Below are positions 53,750-63,213 of a stretch of 64,000 bases of DNA, piece by piece. Position 1 is the first letter of the stretch. Every line of letters starts with the position of its first letter. Below the pieces are notes generated by a model. That model was not told where the DNA came from. It saw only the letters and a program-made list of their open reading frames with translations, and ran no database searches. The position numbers and the translations under genes were made by a program. Source of the DNA: Roseovarius tolerans (GTDB taxonomy: Bacteria > Pseudomonadota > Alphaproteobacteria > Rhodobacterales > Rhodobacteraceae); contig NZ_FOBO01000008.1 of the NCBI RefSeq assembly GCF_900109855.1, positions 1-64,000 of the forward strand. The letters run 5' to 3'.

Positions 53750-55089
53750 CGCGGCTCTCGCTCCGACTGCGGCTGGCGGTTGCGGGGGCGGTGGCGACAG
53801 CGCTGGCGCTCGGGCTGGCCGGGGTTGGCCTGGTGGCATTGTTCGGCACCCATGTGGAGCGGCGGGCGCTGGCCGAACTCTCGGTGCATCTTGATCAGGT
53901 CATCGCGGGGCTCGAACGGCGCGGCGATGCGCTGGTCTTGGTGACGCCGCCCGCCGATCCGCGCTTTGCGCGGCCGTATGGCGGGCTCTATTGGCAGGTC
54001 GAGGCGGGTGCGACTGATCTGCGCGCGCGGTCGCTGTGGGATTACGCGCTGCCCCTGCCCGAGGACACGCCGCAGGATGGTGCGCCGCATGTCCATCAGG
54101 TGCCGGGGCCGCAGGGTGGTGCGGTGCTGGTGCTGGAGCGGCGCGTCAGCCTGCCGGACAGTCTGGGAGGCGGAGCGGCCCGTGCGGCGGTGGCGATGGA
54201 GGCGGCAGAGCTGGCGCAGGCGCGGCGCGATTTTGCCCGCGACATGGCCCCCTATCTGGCGCTGCTGGCGCTGGTGCTGGTGGCGGCAGGCTGGGCGCAG
54301 CTTGTGGTGGGGTTGCGCCCGTTGCGGCGGTTGGGTGCGCGACTGAGCGACTTGCGCCGGGGCGAGAGCGCGCGCATGGGCACAGACTGGCCCGGTGAGG
54401 TGCAGCCGCTTGCCGCCGGGATGGACGCCCTTCTGGCCGAGCGCGAGGCGGATATCGAGCGGGCGCGTGCGCGTGCTGGCGATCTGGCACATGGACTCAA
54501 GACCCCGTTGCAAGCGCTGATGGGCGAGACGGCACGGCTGCGCGATGCGGGGCAAGGTGCGGCTGCGGACGCGATCGAAAGCGTGGCGGACGCGATGCAG
54601 CGCCACGTCACGCGCGAGTTGGCGCGCACCCGAAGCGCAGCGCGCGCGCGCCACGCCCGGGCCGATGTCGGGCAGGTTGTGGAGCGGGTCATCTCGGTCT
54701 TGCGGCGCACACCCGAGGGCGGGCGGCTTGACTGGCAGGTGAGCGGGGCGCGCGGCCTGATGGCGGTGATCGACGAGAGCGATCTGGCCGAGGCCTTGGG
54801 GGCGCTGGCCGAGAATGCGGCGCGCCACGCGGTCGCCCGGGTGACGGTGCTGGTGTCGAAAAGCGATGATGGCGGCGTGCATCTTGAACTGGCCGATGAC
54901 GGGCCGGGCATTCCAGAGGCGCGGCTGGCCGATCTGATGCGTCGGGGCGCGCGGCTTGATGAGAGCGGGCCGGGCGAGGGGCTCGGCCTTGCGATTGCGC
55001 GTGACATCGTGGAGGGCGCGGGCGGGAGCTTGCGGCTGGAGAACGGCGCGCGGGGGCTGCGGGCGACGGTGGTTCTGGGCGCGGGGTAG
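53746..55089 (+). CDS. sensor histidine kinase
   Basis: A 447-residue inner membrane kinase starting at GTG. Two helices (about 9-31 and 168-190) flank a periplasmic sensor part of about 135 residues that has no named fold I know. A HAMP-like segment follows, then the H box with His248 (LAHGLKTPLQ), N box (ALAENAARHAV), and G boxes (DDGPGIP, GPGEGLGLAIA). It is similar in layout to QseC/PhoQ. The signal may be presented by PepSY protein B. Confidence 0.92.
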   Translation: MTRLSLRLRLAVAGAVATALALGLAGVGLVALFGTHVERRALAELSVHLDQVIAGLERRGDALVLVTPPADPRFARPYGGLYWQVEAGATDLRARSLWDYALPLPEDTPQDGAPHVHQVPGPQGGAVLVLERRVSLPDSLGGGAARAAVAMEAAELAQARRDFARDMAPYLALLALVLVAAGWAQLVVGLRPLRRLGARLSDLRRGESARMGTDWPGEVQPLAAGMDALLAEREADIERARARAGDLAHGLKTPLQALMGETARLRDAGQGAAADAIESVADAMQRHVTRELARTRSAARARHARADVGQVVERVISVLRRTPEGGRLDWQVSGARGLMAVIDESDLAEALGALAENAARHAVARVTVLVSKSDDGGVHLELADDGPGIPEARLADLMRRGARLDESGPGEGLGLAIARDIVEGAGGSLRLENGARGLRATVVLGAG

Positions 55090-55286
55090 GAGGGCCGGCA
55101 TGGCGATGCGCGGCGGTTTTCGACCGCGTTGCGCGCGGGTGGCAATCAAACGTCCGCTTCAGGCCGCTTATCGCACCATTGGGTTCATTCGCGCACCCCT
55201 CACATTCCCGCGCCTCATGCGTGATAAAATTGCGTGTGCCGCCGCGCCTTGCTAGGCTTTGCCTGCAGGGCCGGGGGATCACGCAG

Positions 55287-56360
55287 GTGCTGGACTATTC
55301 GCATAATCCTTGGCTGGTGGCCGCGTCGCTCGCCGTGGCGCTGATGGCCGGGTTCACCGGGCTGTCGCTGACACGCGGCGCGTCGCATCTCGATGAGGGG
55401 CGGCGCAAGCTGTTGGTGGCGTTGGCCGCCGTGGTGCTGGGCGGTGGCATCTGGTCGATGCATTTCGTGGCCATGCTGGGGCTGCAACTGCCGATTCTTT
55501 ATTATTACGATGCGCTGATAACGCTGGTTTCGGCCTTGGTGGCGATCCTGATGGTGGGTCTGGCGCTGCTGCTGTTGCATTTCCGCAGGCGCACGCCGCG
55601 CGCGATCCTCGGAGCGGGGGTGATCGTGGGGCTTGGCATCGTGGTCATGCATTACATCGGCATGGCGGGGATGCAGATGTGCCGCGCGGTGTCGGGGCCG
55701 GTGCAGGTGATGAGCGCGACGCTGGCCTCGGTGATCCTGTCCTCTCTGGCGATCTGGGTGGCCTATGACGCGCGCACGCATCGCAACATCCTGCTGGGTA
55801 CGGTCTGCTTTGGCAGCGCGGTCTTTGCGGTGCATTTCGTGGCCATCGCGCTGACCGGCTTTGTCGCCACGGATCAGGCGGGCGGGGCGGGGCCGGTGCT
55901 CGATAATCGCATTCTCGCCATGGGCGTCACGGTGTCGGTGTTCCTGATTTGCGCTGCGTTCCTATTGACCGGGGTGACGTTCCTGAAACCCGCCGAGGCG
56001 CCGCCCGTGCCGGTGCCTGCATCGCGGCCCGCGCGCCTGCCCTATGAGCGCGAGGGGCAGACCCATTTCGCCGATGCCGCCGCCGTGGCCGCAATCCGTG
56101 CCGAGGGGCCTTACACGGTGCTTTATCAGGGCGAGGATAAGCTCTTTTGCCCGTGGTCGATCACCGAGGCCGAGGTGCGGCTGCTCCCGTCAGGGTTCCT
56201 GCGCGTGCATCGCAGTTACCTGGTCAATCCGGCGCATGTCTCGCGGTTCGAGCGGCACAAGGATAACGGCACGTGCTATTTTGAGGCTGTGCCCGCGCTC
56301 TCCAAGGTGCCGGTCAGCCGCTCGCGCCTGACGGCGATCCGCGAGGCACTGGGCCTCTGA
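55287..56360 (+). CDS. coxC: CoxC-like MHYT-LytTR membrane regulator
   Basis: A 357-residue protein. Seven hydrophobic helices (about residues 8-240) form an MHYT sensor with repeated motifs MHFVAML, MHYIGMAGMQ and VHFVAIA; these His/Met sites are proposed to hold a copper that can bind diatomic gases. The C-terminal about 100 residues form a LytTR DNA-binding domain (IRAEGPYTVLYQ, then GFLRVHRSYLVNP). This is the layout of CoxC and CoxH of Oligotropha. It directly precedes coxM on the same strand. GTG 55287 is chosen for its position just before the first helix. Confidence 0.85.
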   Translation: MLDYSHNPWLVAASLAVALMAGFTGLSLTRGASHLDEGRRKLLVALAAVVLGGGIWSMHFVAMLGLQLPILYYYDALITLVSALVAILMVGLALLLLHFRRRTPRAILGAGVIVGLGIVVMHYIGMAGMQMCRAVSGPVQVMSATLASVILSSLAIWVAYDARTHRNILLGTVCFGSAVFAVHFVAIALTGFVATDQAGGAGPVLDNRILAMGVTVSVFLICAAFLLTGVTFLKPAEAPPVPVPASRPARLPYEREGQTHFADAAAVAAIRAEGPYTVLYQGEDKLFCPWSITEAEVRLLPSGFLRVHRSYLVNPAHVSRFERHKDNGTCYFEAVPALSKVPVSRSRLTAIREALGL

Positions 56361-56392
56361 TCGCAGTTCGTGCGGGTAATTCGCATTTCGTG
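56361..56392. promoter_or_regulatory. direct repeats, candidate LytTR operator for cox genes
   Basis: TCGCAGTTCGTG (56361-56372) and TCGCATTTCGTG (56381-56392) are 12-base direct repeats that differ at one base and are 20 bases apart, about two helical turns. LytTR proteins bind tandem direct repeats on one face of the helix. The pair lies between coxC and coxM. A perfect hairpin CGCGGA-TTGT-TCCGCG follows near 56403-56418. Confidence 0.5.
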
Positions 56393-56495
56393 AAATGAAC
56401 AGCGCGGATTGTTCCGCGTGATTTGAGCGTGAGCAGAAGGCGGCGCTTGATGCCCATGGCCAGTCGGGGAGGACGGGTCGCAGGGAGGACAACAC

Positions 56496-57329
56496 ATGAT
56501 ACCAGCCGGGTTCGAGTATCACCGGCCGACCGATATCGCGTCGGCCATCGGGATTTTGCAGCAGCATGGCGACGAGGCGCGGGTGATTGCGGGCGGTCAC
56601 AGCCTCATTCCGATGATGAAGCTGCGCATGGCCGATCTGGCGCATCTGGTGGATTTGCAGGCCATCGACGATCTGCGCGGTATCGAGATCGCAGGGGGAG
56701 AGGTGCGCATCGGCGCGATGGTCACGCAGCATGAGATGATCACCCATGAGGGGCTGGCCACGGCGCTGCCGATCCTGCGCAAAGCGGCGTTGCAGATCGC
56801 CGATCCGCAGGTGCGCTATCTGGGCACGGTCGGCGGCAATGTCGCCAATGGCGATCCGGGAAATGACATGCCGGGGCTGATGCAATGCGTGGATGCGCGG
56901 TTTGAGTTGGTGGGGCCGGAGGGCACCCGCGAGGTGGCCGCGCGCGCGTTCTATGAGGCGGCTTATTTCACTGCCCGGGGCGACGAGGAAATCCTCACGC
57001 AAATCCGTATCCCGCTGCCCGCGCCGGGCACCGGCTATGCCTATGAAAAGCAGAAGCGCAAGATCGGCGACTATGCCACGGCGGCGGCGGCGGTTCTGAT
57101 CGGGGGCGGTACGGCCTCCGTCGCGATGACCAATCTGGCGGATACGCCGATCTGGTCCGGGGAGGCGGGCGCGGCTCTGGCTGACGGCGATGTCGAGGGA
57201 GCGGTCGCCGCCATGCTGGGCGCGATTGACCCGATGGCCGACAATCGCGGCCCGGTGGCGTTCAAGAAACACGTGGCGGGCGTGATCCTGCGGCGTGCCA
57301 TCGCGCGGGCGCAACAGCGCGCCGGTTGA
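56496..57329 (+). CDS. coxM: aerobic CO dehydrogenase, FAD-binding medium subunit
   Basis: Medium subunit of the molybdenum CO dehydrogenase, 277 residues; it takes electrons from the iron-sulfur subunit through FAD. FAD-binding motifs are [15 protein letters not shown] (about 32-46) and [11 protein letters not shown] (about 110-120). The ATG has AGGGAGGA upstream. Order coxM-S-L is that of genuine CO dehydrogenase clusters. It overlaps the 5' region of coxS by spacing only a few bases. Confidence 0.95.
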   Translation: MIPAGFEYHRPTDIASAIGILQQHGDEARVIAGGHSLIPMMKLRMADLAHLVDLQAIDDLRGIEIAGGEVRIGAMVTQHEMITHEGLATALPILRKAALQIADPQVRYLGTVGGNVANGDPGNDMPGLMQCVDARFELVGPEGTREVAARAFYEAAYFTARGDEEILTQIRIPLPAPGTGYAYEKQKRKIGDYATAAAAVLIGGGTASVAMTNLADTPIWSGEAGAALADGDVEGAVAAMLGAIDPMADNRGPVAFKKHVAGVILRRAIARAQQRAG

Positions 57330-57340
57330 GGGAGGGGATG

Positions 57341-57868
57341 ATGACGAAAATGCATGTGAAACTGAACGTCAACGGGCGCGCGGTCGAGGGGCTGGAGGAG
57401 CCGCGCACGCTGCTCATCCATTTCCTGCGCGAAAACCTGCGCATAACCGGCCCGCATATCGGCTGCGAGACCAGCCATTGCGGGGCCTGCACCGTGGACA
57501 TGAATGGCAGGTCGGTCAAATCCTGCACCGTCTTCGTGGCGCAGGCCGACGGGGCCGAGATCACCACCGTCGAGGGGTTGGTGAACGAGGACGGCAGCCT
57601 TGGCGTGATACAGGAGATGTTCCGCGAGCATCACGGGCTGCAATGCGGCTTTTGCACGCCGGGGATGATTACCCGCGCGCATCGCCTGTTGCAGGAAAAC
57701 CCGACGCCGACCGAGGAGGAGGTGCGGTTCGGCATGGCCGGGAACCTGTGCCGCTGCACCGGTTATCAGAACATCGTCAAGGCGATCCTTGCCTCGGCCG
57801 AGATATTGAATGCCCCGCCCTCAAGCAGCGAAGCGGTAGGGCATGAAAAAGTGGAGGCCGCGGAATGA
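57341..57868 (+). CDS. coxS: aerobic CO dehydrogenase, 2Fe-2S small subunit
   Basis: A 175-residue iron-sulfur subunit with two clusters. The plant-type cluster uses C42, C47, C50 and C62 ([10 protein letters not shown]); the second uses C102, C105, C137 and C139 (CGFC and CRC). Electrons pass from the Mo-Cu site in CoxL to FAD in CoxM. The ATG at 57341 lies after GGGAGGGG; ATG 57338 is an alternative. The stop overlaps coxL by four bases. Confidence 0.95.
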   Translation: MTKMHVKLNVNGRAVEGLEEPRTLLIHFLRENLRITGPHIGCETSHCGACTVDMNGRSVKSCTVFVAQADGAEITTVEGLVNEDGSLGVIQEMFREHHGLQCGFCTPGMITRAHRLLQENPTPTEEEVRFGMAGNLCRCTGYQNIVKAILASAEILNAPPSSSEAVGHEKVEAAE

Positions 57869-60285
57869 AGGACGACGTCGCAACCCCCGAAGACCGCAGC
57901 GCAAGCCTCAAGGGCATGGGCACCTCGCGCAAGCGCGTCGAGGATGTCCGGTTTACCCAAGGCAAGGGCAATTACGTGGACGATATCCGGATGGACGGAA
58001 TGCTGTTCGGTGATTTCGTGCGCTCGCCCTATGCCCATGCGCGCGTCACCCGGATTGATGCCGAGGCTGCGAAGGCCGTGCCGGGCGTGATCGCTGTGCT
58101 GACCGCCGCCGATCTGGAGCCGTTGGGCCTGCATTGGATGCCGACGCTGGCGGGCGACAAGCAGATGGTTCTCGCGGATGGCAAGGTGCTCTACCAGGGG
58201 CAGGAGGTGGCCTTTGTCGTGGCCGAAGACCGCTATATCGCCGCCGATGCGGTGGAACTGGTCGAGGTCGAATACGAAGAACTGCCCGTCGTGGTCGACC
58301 CGTTCAAGGCGCTGGAGCCGGACGCGCCGGTGCTGCGCGAGGATCTGGAAGGTCAGACCGAGGGCGCGCACGGGCCGCGCCGCCATCACAACCATATCTT
58401 CACATGGGAACAGGGCGACAAGGACGCGACCGAAGCCGTGCTCTCGGAGGCCGATGTTGTGGCCGAGGAGATGGTCTATTATCACCGCACCCATCCCTGC
58501 CCGTTGGAGACCTGCGGCTGTGTCGCAAGCATGGACAAGGTCACCGGCAAGCTGACCGTCTGGGGCACGTTCCAGGCGCCGCATGCGGTCCGCACGGTGG
58601 TCTCGCTGATTTCCGGTATCGCAGAACACAACATCCGCATCATCTCGCCCGATATCGGCGGCGGATTCGGCAATAAGGTGGGTGTCTATCCGGGCTATGT
58701 CTGTTCGGTCGTGGCCTCGGTCGTGACCGGCAAGCCGGTCAAGTGGGTCGAGGACCGGATGGACAACCTGATGACCACCGCCTTTGCCCGCGACTACTGG
58801 ATGCAGGGCAAGATCGCGGCGACGAAAGAGGGCCGGATCACCGGGCTCTGGTGTCACACCACCGCCGATCACGGCGGCTTCGATGCCTGTGCCGATCCGA
58901 CCAAGTTTCCGGCGGGGTTCATGAATATCTGCACCGGCAGCTATGACATTCCGGTGGCCTATCTGGCGGTCGATGGCGTTTATACCAACAAAGCACCGGG
59001 GGGCGTGGCCTATCGTTGTTCGTTCCGCGTGACCGAGGCTGCCTATTTCATCGAGCGGATGGTCGAGGTGCTGGCGATCAAGCTGGGGATGGATGCCGCC
59101 GAGTTGCGGCGGATCAACTTCATCCGCGCCGATCAGTTCCCCTATCAGTCGGCCCTTGGCTGGGAATATGACAGCGGCGATTATCACACGGCGTGGGAAA
59201 AGGCGCTGAAGGCTGTGAATTACGACGGTCTGCGCGCCGAACAGGCGCAGCGGCTGGAGGATTTCAAGGCTGGGAAAACGCGCAAGCTGATCGGCATCGG
59301 CCTCACGCATTTCACCGAGATCGTCGGTGCGGGGCCGGTAAAGAATTGTGATATCCTCGGCCTTGGCATGTTCGACAGTTGCGAGATCCGCATTCACCCC
59401 ACTGGCAGCGCCATCGCACGCCTTGGCACGATCAGTCAGGGGCAGGGGCATGCCACGACCTTTGCACAGATCATCGCCTCGGAGATCGGCATTCCGGCGG
59501 ATGACATCACGCTGGAGGAGGGCGATACCGACACCGCACCTTATGGCCTTGGGACCTATGGCTCGCGCTCGACGCCCGTTGCGGGGGCGGCGACGGCCAT
59601 GGCCGCGCGCAAGATCCGCGCCAAGGCGCAGATGATCGCGGCCTATTTGCTGGAAGTGCATGACGACGACGTGGAATTCGACGTCGATCGTTTTGCGGTC
59701 AAGGGCGCGCCGGAGCGGTTCAAGAGCATGAAGGAGATCGCCTTTGCCGCCTATAATCAGGCGATACCGGGGCTGGAGCCGGGGCTGGAGGCGGTGAGCT
59801 ACTACGATCCGCCCAACATGACCTACCCGTTCGGCGCCTATATCTGCGTGATGGAGTTCGACGTCGATACCGGCGAGCACGAGGTGCGGCAGTTCTATGC
59901 GCTCGACGATTGCGGCACCCGGATCAATCCGATGATCATCGAGGGGCAGGTGCATGGCGGTGCCACCGAAGGCTATGCCATCGCCATGGGACAGGAGATT
60001 GCCTATGACGAGATGGGCAACGTGATGACCGGCACGCTGATGGATTTCTTCCTGCCCACGTCGTGGGAGACGCCGCATTACACCACCGATCACACTGTCA
60101 CCCCCTCGCCGCATCATCCCATCGGTGCCAAGGGCGTGGGCGAGAGCCCTAATGTCGGTTCGGTGCCGTGCTTTTCCAACGCGATGCATGATGCGTTCCG
60201 GCCCTTCGGCCTGACGCAGAGCCACATGCCGCATGACCATTGGCGGATCTGGCGCATCGCGAATGAGCTGGGTCTGCATGGCTGA
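57865..60285 (+). CDS. coxL: aerobic CO dehydrogenase, large catalytic subunit, form I
   Basis: The 806-residue molybdopterin-cytosine-dinucleotide subunit that oxidises CO to CO2. The active-site loop AYRCSFR (residues 382-388, with Cys385 as the Cu/S ligand) is the form I signature AYxCSFR; form II proteins have AYRGAGR. The molybdenum-site region GGGFGNK (about 265-271) and [13 protein letters not shown] near the C-terminus, with the conserved glutamate, are present. Length is normal. This makes true CO oxidation likely, rather than a related xanthine-oxidase-like activity. Confidence 0.96.
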   Translation: MKDDVATPEDRSASLKGMGTSRKRVEDVRFTQGKGNYVDDIRMDGMLFGDFVRSPYAHARVTRIDAEAAKAVPGVIAVLTAADLEPLGLHWMPTLAGDKQMVLADGKVLYQGQEVAFVVAEDRYIAADAVELVEVEYEELPVVVDPFKALEPDAPVLREDLEGQTEGAHGPRRHHNHIFTWEQGDKDATEAVLSEADVVAEEMVYYHRTHPCPLETCGCVASMDKVTGKLTVWGTFQAPHAVRTVVSLISGIAEHNIRIISPDIGGGFGNKVGVYPGYVCSVVASVVTGKPVKWVEDRMDNLMTTAFARDYWMQGKIAATKEGRITGLWCHTTADHGGFDACADPTKFPAGFMNICTGSYDIPVAYLAVDGVYTNKAPGGVAYRCSFRVTEAAYFIERMVEVLAIKLGMDAAELRRINFIRADQFPYQSALGWEYDSGDYHTAWEKALKAVNYDGLRAEQAQRLEDFKAGKTRKLIGIGLTHFTEIVGAGPVKNCDILGLGMFDSCEIRIHPTGSAIARLGTISQGQGHATTFAQIIASEIGIPADDITLEEGDTDTAPYGLGTYGSRSTPVAGAATAMAARKIRAKAQMIAAYLLEVHDDDVEFDVDRFAVKGAPERFKSMKEIAFAAYNQAIPGLEPGLEAVSYYDPPNMTYPFGAYICVMEFDVDTGEHEVRQFYALDDCGTRINPMIIEGQVHGGATEGYAIAMGQEIAYDEMGNVMTGTLMDFFLPTSWETPHYTTDHTVTPSPHHPIGAKGVGESPNVGSVPCFSNAMHDAFRPFGLTQSHMPHDHWRIWRIANELGLHG

Positions 60286-60296
60286 GCGCGGGATCT

Positions 60297-60319
60297 GAGT
60301 ATTTCGGGAAAGGTGAAAG
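60297..60319 (+). repeat. degenerate copy of the intergenic motif, upstream of coxD
   Basis: GAGTATTTCGGGAAAGGTGAAAG keeps the start GAGTATTT and the end of the GTATTTTTGGCAAGATGAA motif found at 29571 and 50711, but the middle differs. It lies in the 45-base gap between coxL and coxD. Confidence 0.35.
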
Positions 60320-60330
60320 AGCGGGACGGC

Positions 60331-61200
60331 ATGCAGGACTGGCGCGAGGTGCAGGAGGCGATGGCGGGGCAGGGCTATGTCGCGGGTGAGCGGCTGGCCA
60401 TGGCGCTGCATCTGGCCGAGCGCATGGGGCGTCCGCTGCTGCTGGAGGGTCCGGCGGGCGTGGGCAAGACCGAGGTGGCCAAGGCTTTGGCGGGCATGCG
60501 CGCGGCGCGGCTCATCCGGTTGCAATGCTACGAGGGGCTGGATGCCGCGCAGGCGATCTATGAATGGAATTACCAGCGGCAATTGCTGGCCATTCGGGCG
60601 GCGGATGCGCGCGGCGGCGTCGATGAGGCGGCGCTTTTTTCCGAGACCTACCTGCTCAAGCGGCCCCTGCTGGAGGCGATTTCTCAAGAGGAGGCACCGG
60701 TGCTGCTGATCGACGAGATCGACCGCGCCGACGAGGAATTCGAGGCCTATCTGCTGGAGGTGCTGTCGGATTTTCAGATCACCATCCCGGAACTGGGCAC
60801 GATTTCCGCCCGTGCGCGCCCGGTGGTGATCCTGACCGCCAATGGCACGCGCGATCTGTCGGATGCGCTCAGGCGGCGTTGCCTTTATTGCTATCTCGAC
60901 TTTCCCGACCGCGACACCGAACTGGCGATCCTGCATGCGCGCATGCCGGGGCTGGAGGTGCGGCTGGCGGCGCAGATCGTCGGCGTCGTGCAGGCGCTGC
61001 GGCGCGAAGAGTTGGAGAAGGTACCGGGGGTTGCCGAGATGCTCGACTGGGCGGCGGCGCTGTCGGGGCTGGGGGTGAACGACCTTGCGCAATCGCCCGA
61101 GGCGGTGCAGGCGACGCTGGTGTGCCTGCTCAAAACCGCCGCCGATCACGATGCCGCGCCGCCCGAGGTGATGGACCGGCTGATTGGCCGGGTGGCGTGA
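60331..61200 (+). CDS. coxD: CoxD, MoxR-type AAA+ ATPase
   Basis: A 289-residue AAA+ protein needed for assembly of the copper-sulfur-molybdenum centre of CO dehydrogenase. Walker A is GPAGVGKTE (residues 40-48), Walker B LLIDEIDRADEEFE; ILTANGTRDLSDALRRRC holds sensor 1 and arginine finger regions. The ATG at 60331 is preferred to a GTG at 60313 that lies in the upstream repeat. It overlaps coxE by one base. Confidence 0.92.
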   Translation: MQDWREVQEAMAGQGYVAGERLAMALHLAERMGRPLLLEGPAGVGKTEVAKALAGMRAARLIRLQCYEGLDAAQAIYEWNYQRQLLAIRAADARGGVDEAALFSETYLLKRPLLEAISQEEAPVLLIDEIDRADEEFEAYLLEVLSDFQITIPELGTISARARPVVILTANGTRDLSDALRRRCLYCYLDFPDRDTELAILHARMPGLEVRLAAQIVGVVQALRREELEKVPGVAEMLDWAAALSGLGVNDLAQSPEAVQATLVCLLKTAADHDAAPPEVMDRLIGRVA

Positions 61201-62387
61201 TGCGCGTCACCCGCTTTGCGGCGCGGGCGGGCGGCATGGCCGACCGGATGGCGGATTTCGTGGCGCATCTGCGGGGTAACGGAATGAAGGTGGGCGCGAC
61301 CGATACTGCGGCGGCGCTGGAGGCTTTGACGCAGGTGCAGGCAAGCGTGCCTGATGAGCCGCGCGCGGCGCTCGCCGCCGTGTTGGCACGCGATGTCGAG
61401 GAGTGGCGGCGCTTCGACGATCTGTTCGATGCCTTCTGGTTCAACGCCGGGCGCACCCGACAGGACCGCGCCGACAACACCCATGTGCGGGTGCAATCGG
61501 CGCGCCCGGTCTTGTGGCACAGCCATCTGGAGGATCAGGGCGGCGGCGTGCCGGACCAGACCGAGACCGATGTGCCCGACGCGGGTGAGGACGAGGCCGA
61601 GGGCCGCGACGGGCGGCTGATGGCGACGCGGACCGACGCATTGGGCCGCCGTGACCTGCGCGAGGTGATGGACGAGAGCACCCTGCGTGAGGCCGAGCGT
61701 GTGGCGGCCAGCCTCGCCCGTGCGATCCGGGACCGAACCTCGCGCCGACGCAAGCGCGCGCGGCGCAGTGGCCCGCTCGACCTGCGCCGGGTGCAGCGCG
61801 CGAGCCTTGCGAGGGGTGGCGAGCCGATGGAGCTCTATCACCGCCGCCGCCCGCCGCGCCCGATGCGGATCGTGGCACTTTGCGATGTCAGCGGCTCGAT
61901 GAGCGTGCATGCGCGGGTGTTTCTGGCCTTTTTGCGCGGGTTGGTGGGGCAGGATATGCGCACCGATGCCTATCTCTTTCACACAAGGCTGATGCGGGTG
62001 ACCGATGCGCTGCGCGACCACGATAGCTTGCGTGCCGCAAGCCGGCTGTCGCTGATGGCCGAGGGGTTCGGCGGAGGTACGGATATCTCGGGCGCGCTGG
62101 AGCGGTTTCTGGACAGGTACGGCGCGCGTGCCTTGGGTGGGCGCACCGTGGTGCTGATCCTGTCGGATGGCTATTGCACGAGGTCGCCCGAGGTGCTGGC
62201 GGCAGTGCTGGCGCGGCTGAAGCGCAAGGCGCGGCGGATTGTCTGGCTCAATCCTTTGGGTGGCTGGCAGGAGCATGAACCGGTGGCGCGGGCGATGGCG
62301 GCGGCGCGGCCCCATCTCGATGCGCATCTGCCTGCTGGAAGCCTTGCGGCACTGGCGGAGCTGGAGGCGGAATTCGCGCGAATTTGA
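61200..62387 (+). CDS. coxE: CoxE, VWA-domain maturation protein
   Basis: A 395-residue protein that works with CoxD in building the CO dehydrogenase active site. An N-terminal helical part (about 1-110) and a charged, Arg-rich linker (about 176-222) precede a von Willebrand A domain with MIDAS DVSGS from Asp229. MoxR ATPases commonly pair with such VWA partners. The ATG overlaps the coxD stop (TGATG), and coxF starts 11 bases after its end. Confidence 0.92.
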   Translation: MRVTRFAARAGGMADRMADFVAHLRGNGMKVGATDTAAALEALTQVQASVPDEPRAALAAVLARDVEEWRRFDDLFDAFWFNAGRTRQDRADNTHVRVQSARPVLWHSHLEDQGGGVPDQTETDVPDAGEDEAEGRDGRLMATRTDALGRRDLREVMDESTLREAERVAASLARAIRDRTSRRRKRARRSGPLDLRRVQRASLARGGEPMELYHRRRPPRPMRIVALCDVSGSMSVHARVFLAFLRGLVGQDMRTDAYLFHTRLMRVTDALRDHDSLRAASRLSLMAEGFGGGTDISGALERFLDRYGARALGGRTVVLILSDGYCTRSPEVLAAVLARLKRKARRIVWLNPLGGWQEHEPVARAMAAARPHLDAHLPAGSLAALAELEAEFARI

Positions 62388-62397
62388 GGAGAGGCCG

Positions 62398-63201
62398 ATG
62401 GCCGGGTTCGATATCTATGACGAGATCGAGACGCTGCGCCGGGCGGGCGCGCCTTTTTGCGTGGCTACCGTCATTCGCACCGCCGACGCGACCTCGGCCA
62501 AGGCCGGGGCCAAGGCGGCGGTCACCAGCGCGGGCGAGATCATTGGCCACTTGGGCGGGGCCTGCGTGCAGCGCGCGGTGTGTGCAGCCTCAACCGAGGC
62601 GTTGAGCGCGGGCGCACCGCGTCTGATTACGGTGCGCCCCACGGAAAAGGTGGTGGCCCTGGACCACGAGGCCGAGATGCAGCTTTACAAGAGCGGCTGC
62701 CCCTCGGGCGGCACGGTGGATCTGCTGATCGAGCCGTGGCGCGCTGCCCCTTGCCTGATGATCTATGGCGCGACCCCGATCGCGCGGGCGCTGTCGGAAC
62801 ATGCCGCCCTGATGGGGTTTCTGGTGATCATGGAGGCGGGGGCCGAGGCCGGGCAGGCCGAGGTTGCGCGGCTGGAAGAGGGGGAGATGCCTGCGTTGGA
62901 GCCGCGCGATGTCGTGGTCGTCGCATCGCAGGGCAAAGGGGATATGGCGGCGCTGAGCGCGGCGCTCTCCACGCAGGCGGGATGGGTGGCGATGGTCGCG
63001 AGCCGCCGCAAGGCCGATGTATTACGGGACAAGCTGACGGTGCAGGGCGTCGATGCGGCGCGGCTCGCGGTGCTCAAATCACCTGCGGGGCTGAATATCG
63101 GGGCGGTTGATCCGCACGAGATTGCGCTGTCGATCCTGGCCGAGATCGTGGCGTGGAAGAAGGCACATGCGGTTCATCCGGCGGGGCGGCAATCCGGCTG
63201 A
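62398..63201 (+). CDS. coxF: CoxF, XdhC-family maturation protein
   Basis: A 267-residue protein of the XdhC/CoxI family, which delivers sulfurated molybdenum cofactor to molybdenum hydroxylases; CoxF also acts in copper insertion. The N-terminal domain has GAPFCVATVIRTADATSAKAG and ends in LGGACV, and the C-terminal Rossmann-type domain begins near LMIYGATPIARAL (about 120). GAGGAGAGG precedes the ATG. It is the last cox gene here and ends 12 bases from the convergent LysR gene. coxG, H, I and K are not present. Confidence 0.88.
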   Translation: MAGFDIYDEIETLRRAGAPFCVATVIRTADATSAKAGAKAAVTSAGEIIGHLGGACVQRAVCAASTEALSAGAPRLITVRPTEKVVALDHEAEMQLYKSGCPSGGTVDLLIEPWRAAPCLMIYGATPIARALSEHAALMGFLVIMEAGAEAGQAEVARLEEGEMPALEPRDVVVVASQGKGDMAALSAALSTQAGWVAMVASRRKADVLRDKLTVQGVDAARLAVLKSPAGLNIGAVDPHEIALSILAEIVAWKKAHAVHPAGRQSG

Positions 63202-63213
63202 ACGATGCGTCGC

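Noticed and set aside
55103..55138. Possible fourth copy of the palindromic repeat before coxC
   Set aside because: It shares GCGATGCGCGGCGG with copy 3, but the TTGATTCC part is lost; the match may be chance in GC-rich DNA.
57766..61149. Open frame of over 1100 codons antisense to coxL and coxD
   Set aside because: Same reason: the mirror of high-GC third codon positions in cox genes whose sense frames are certain.
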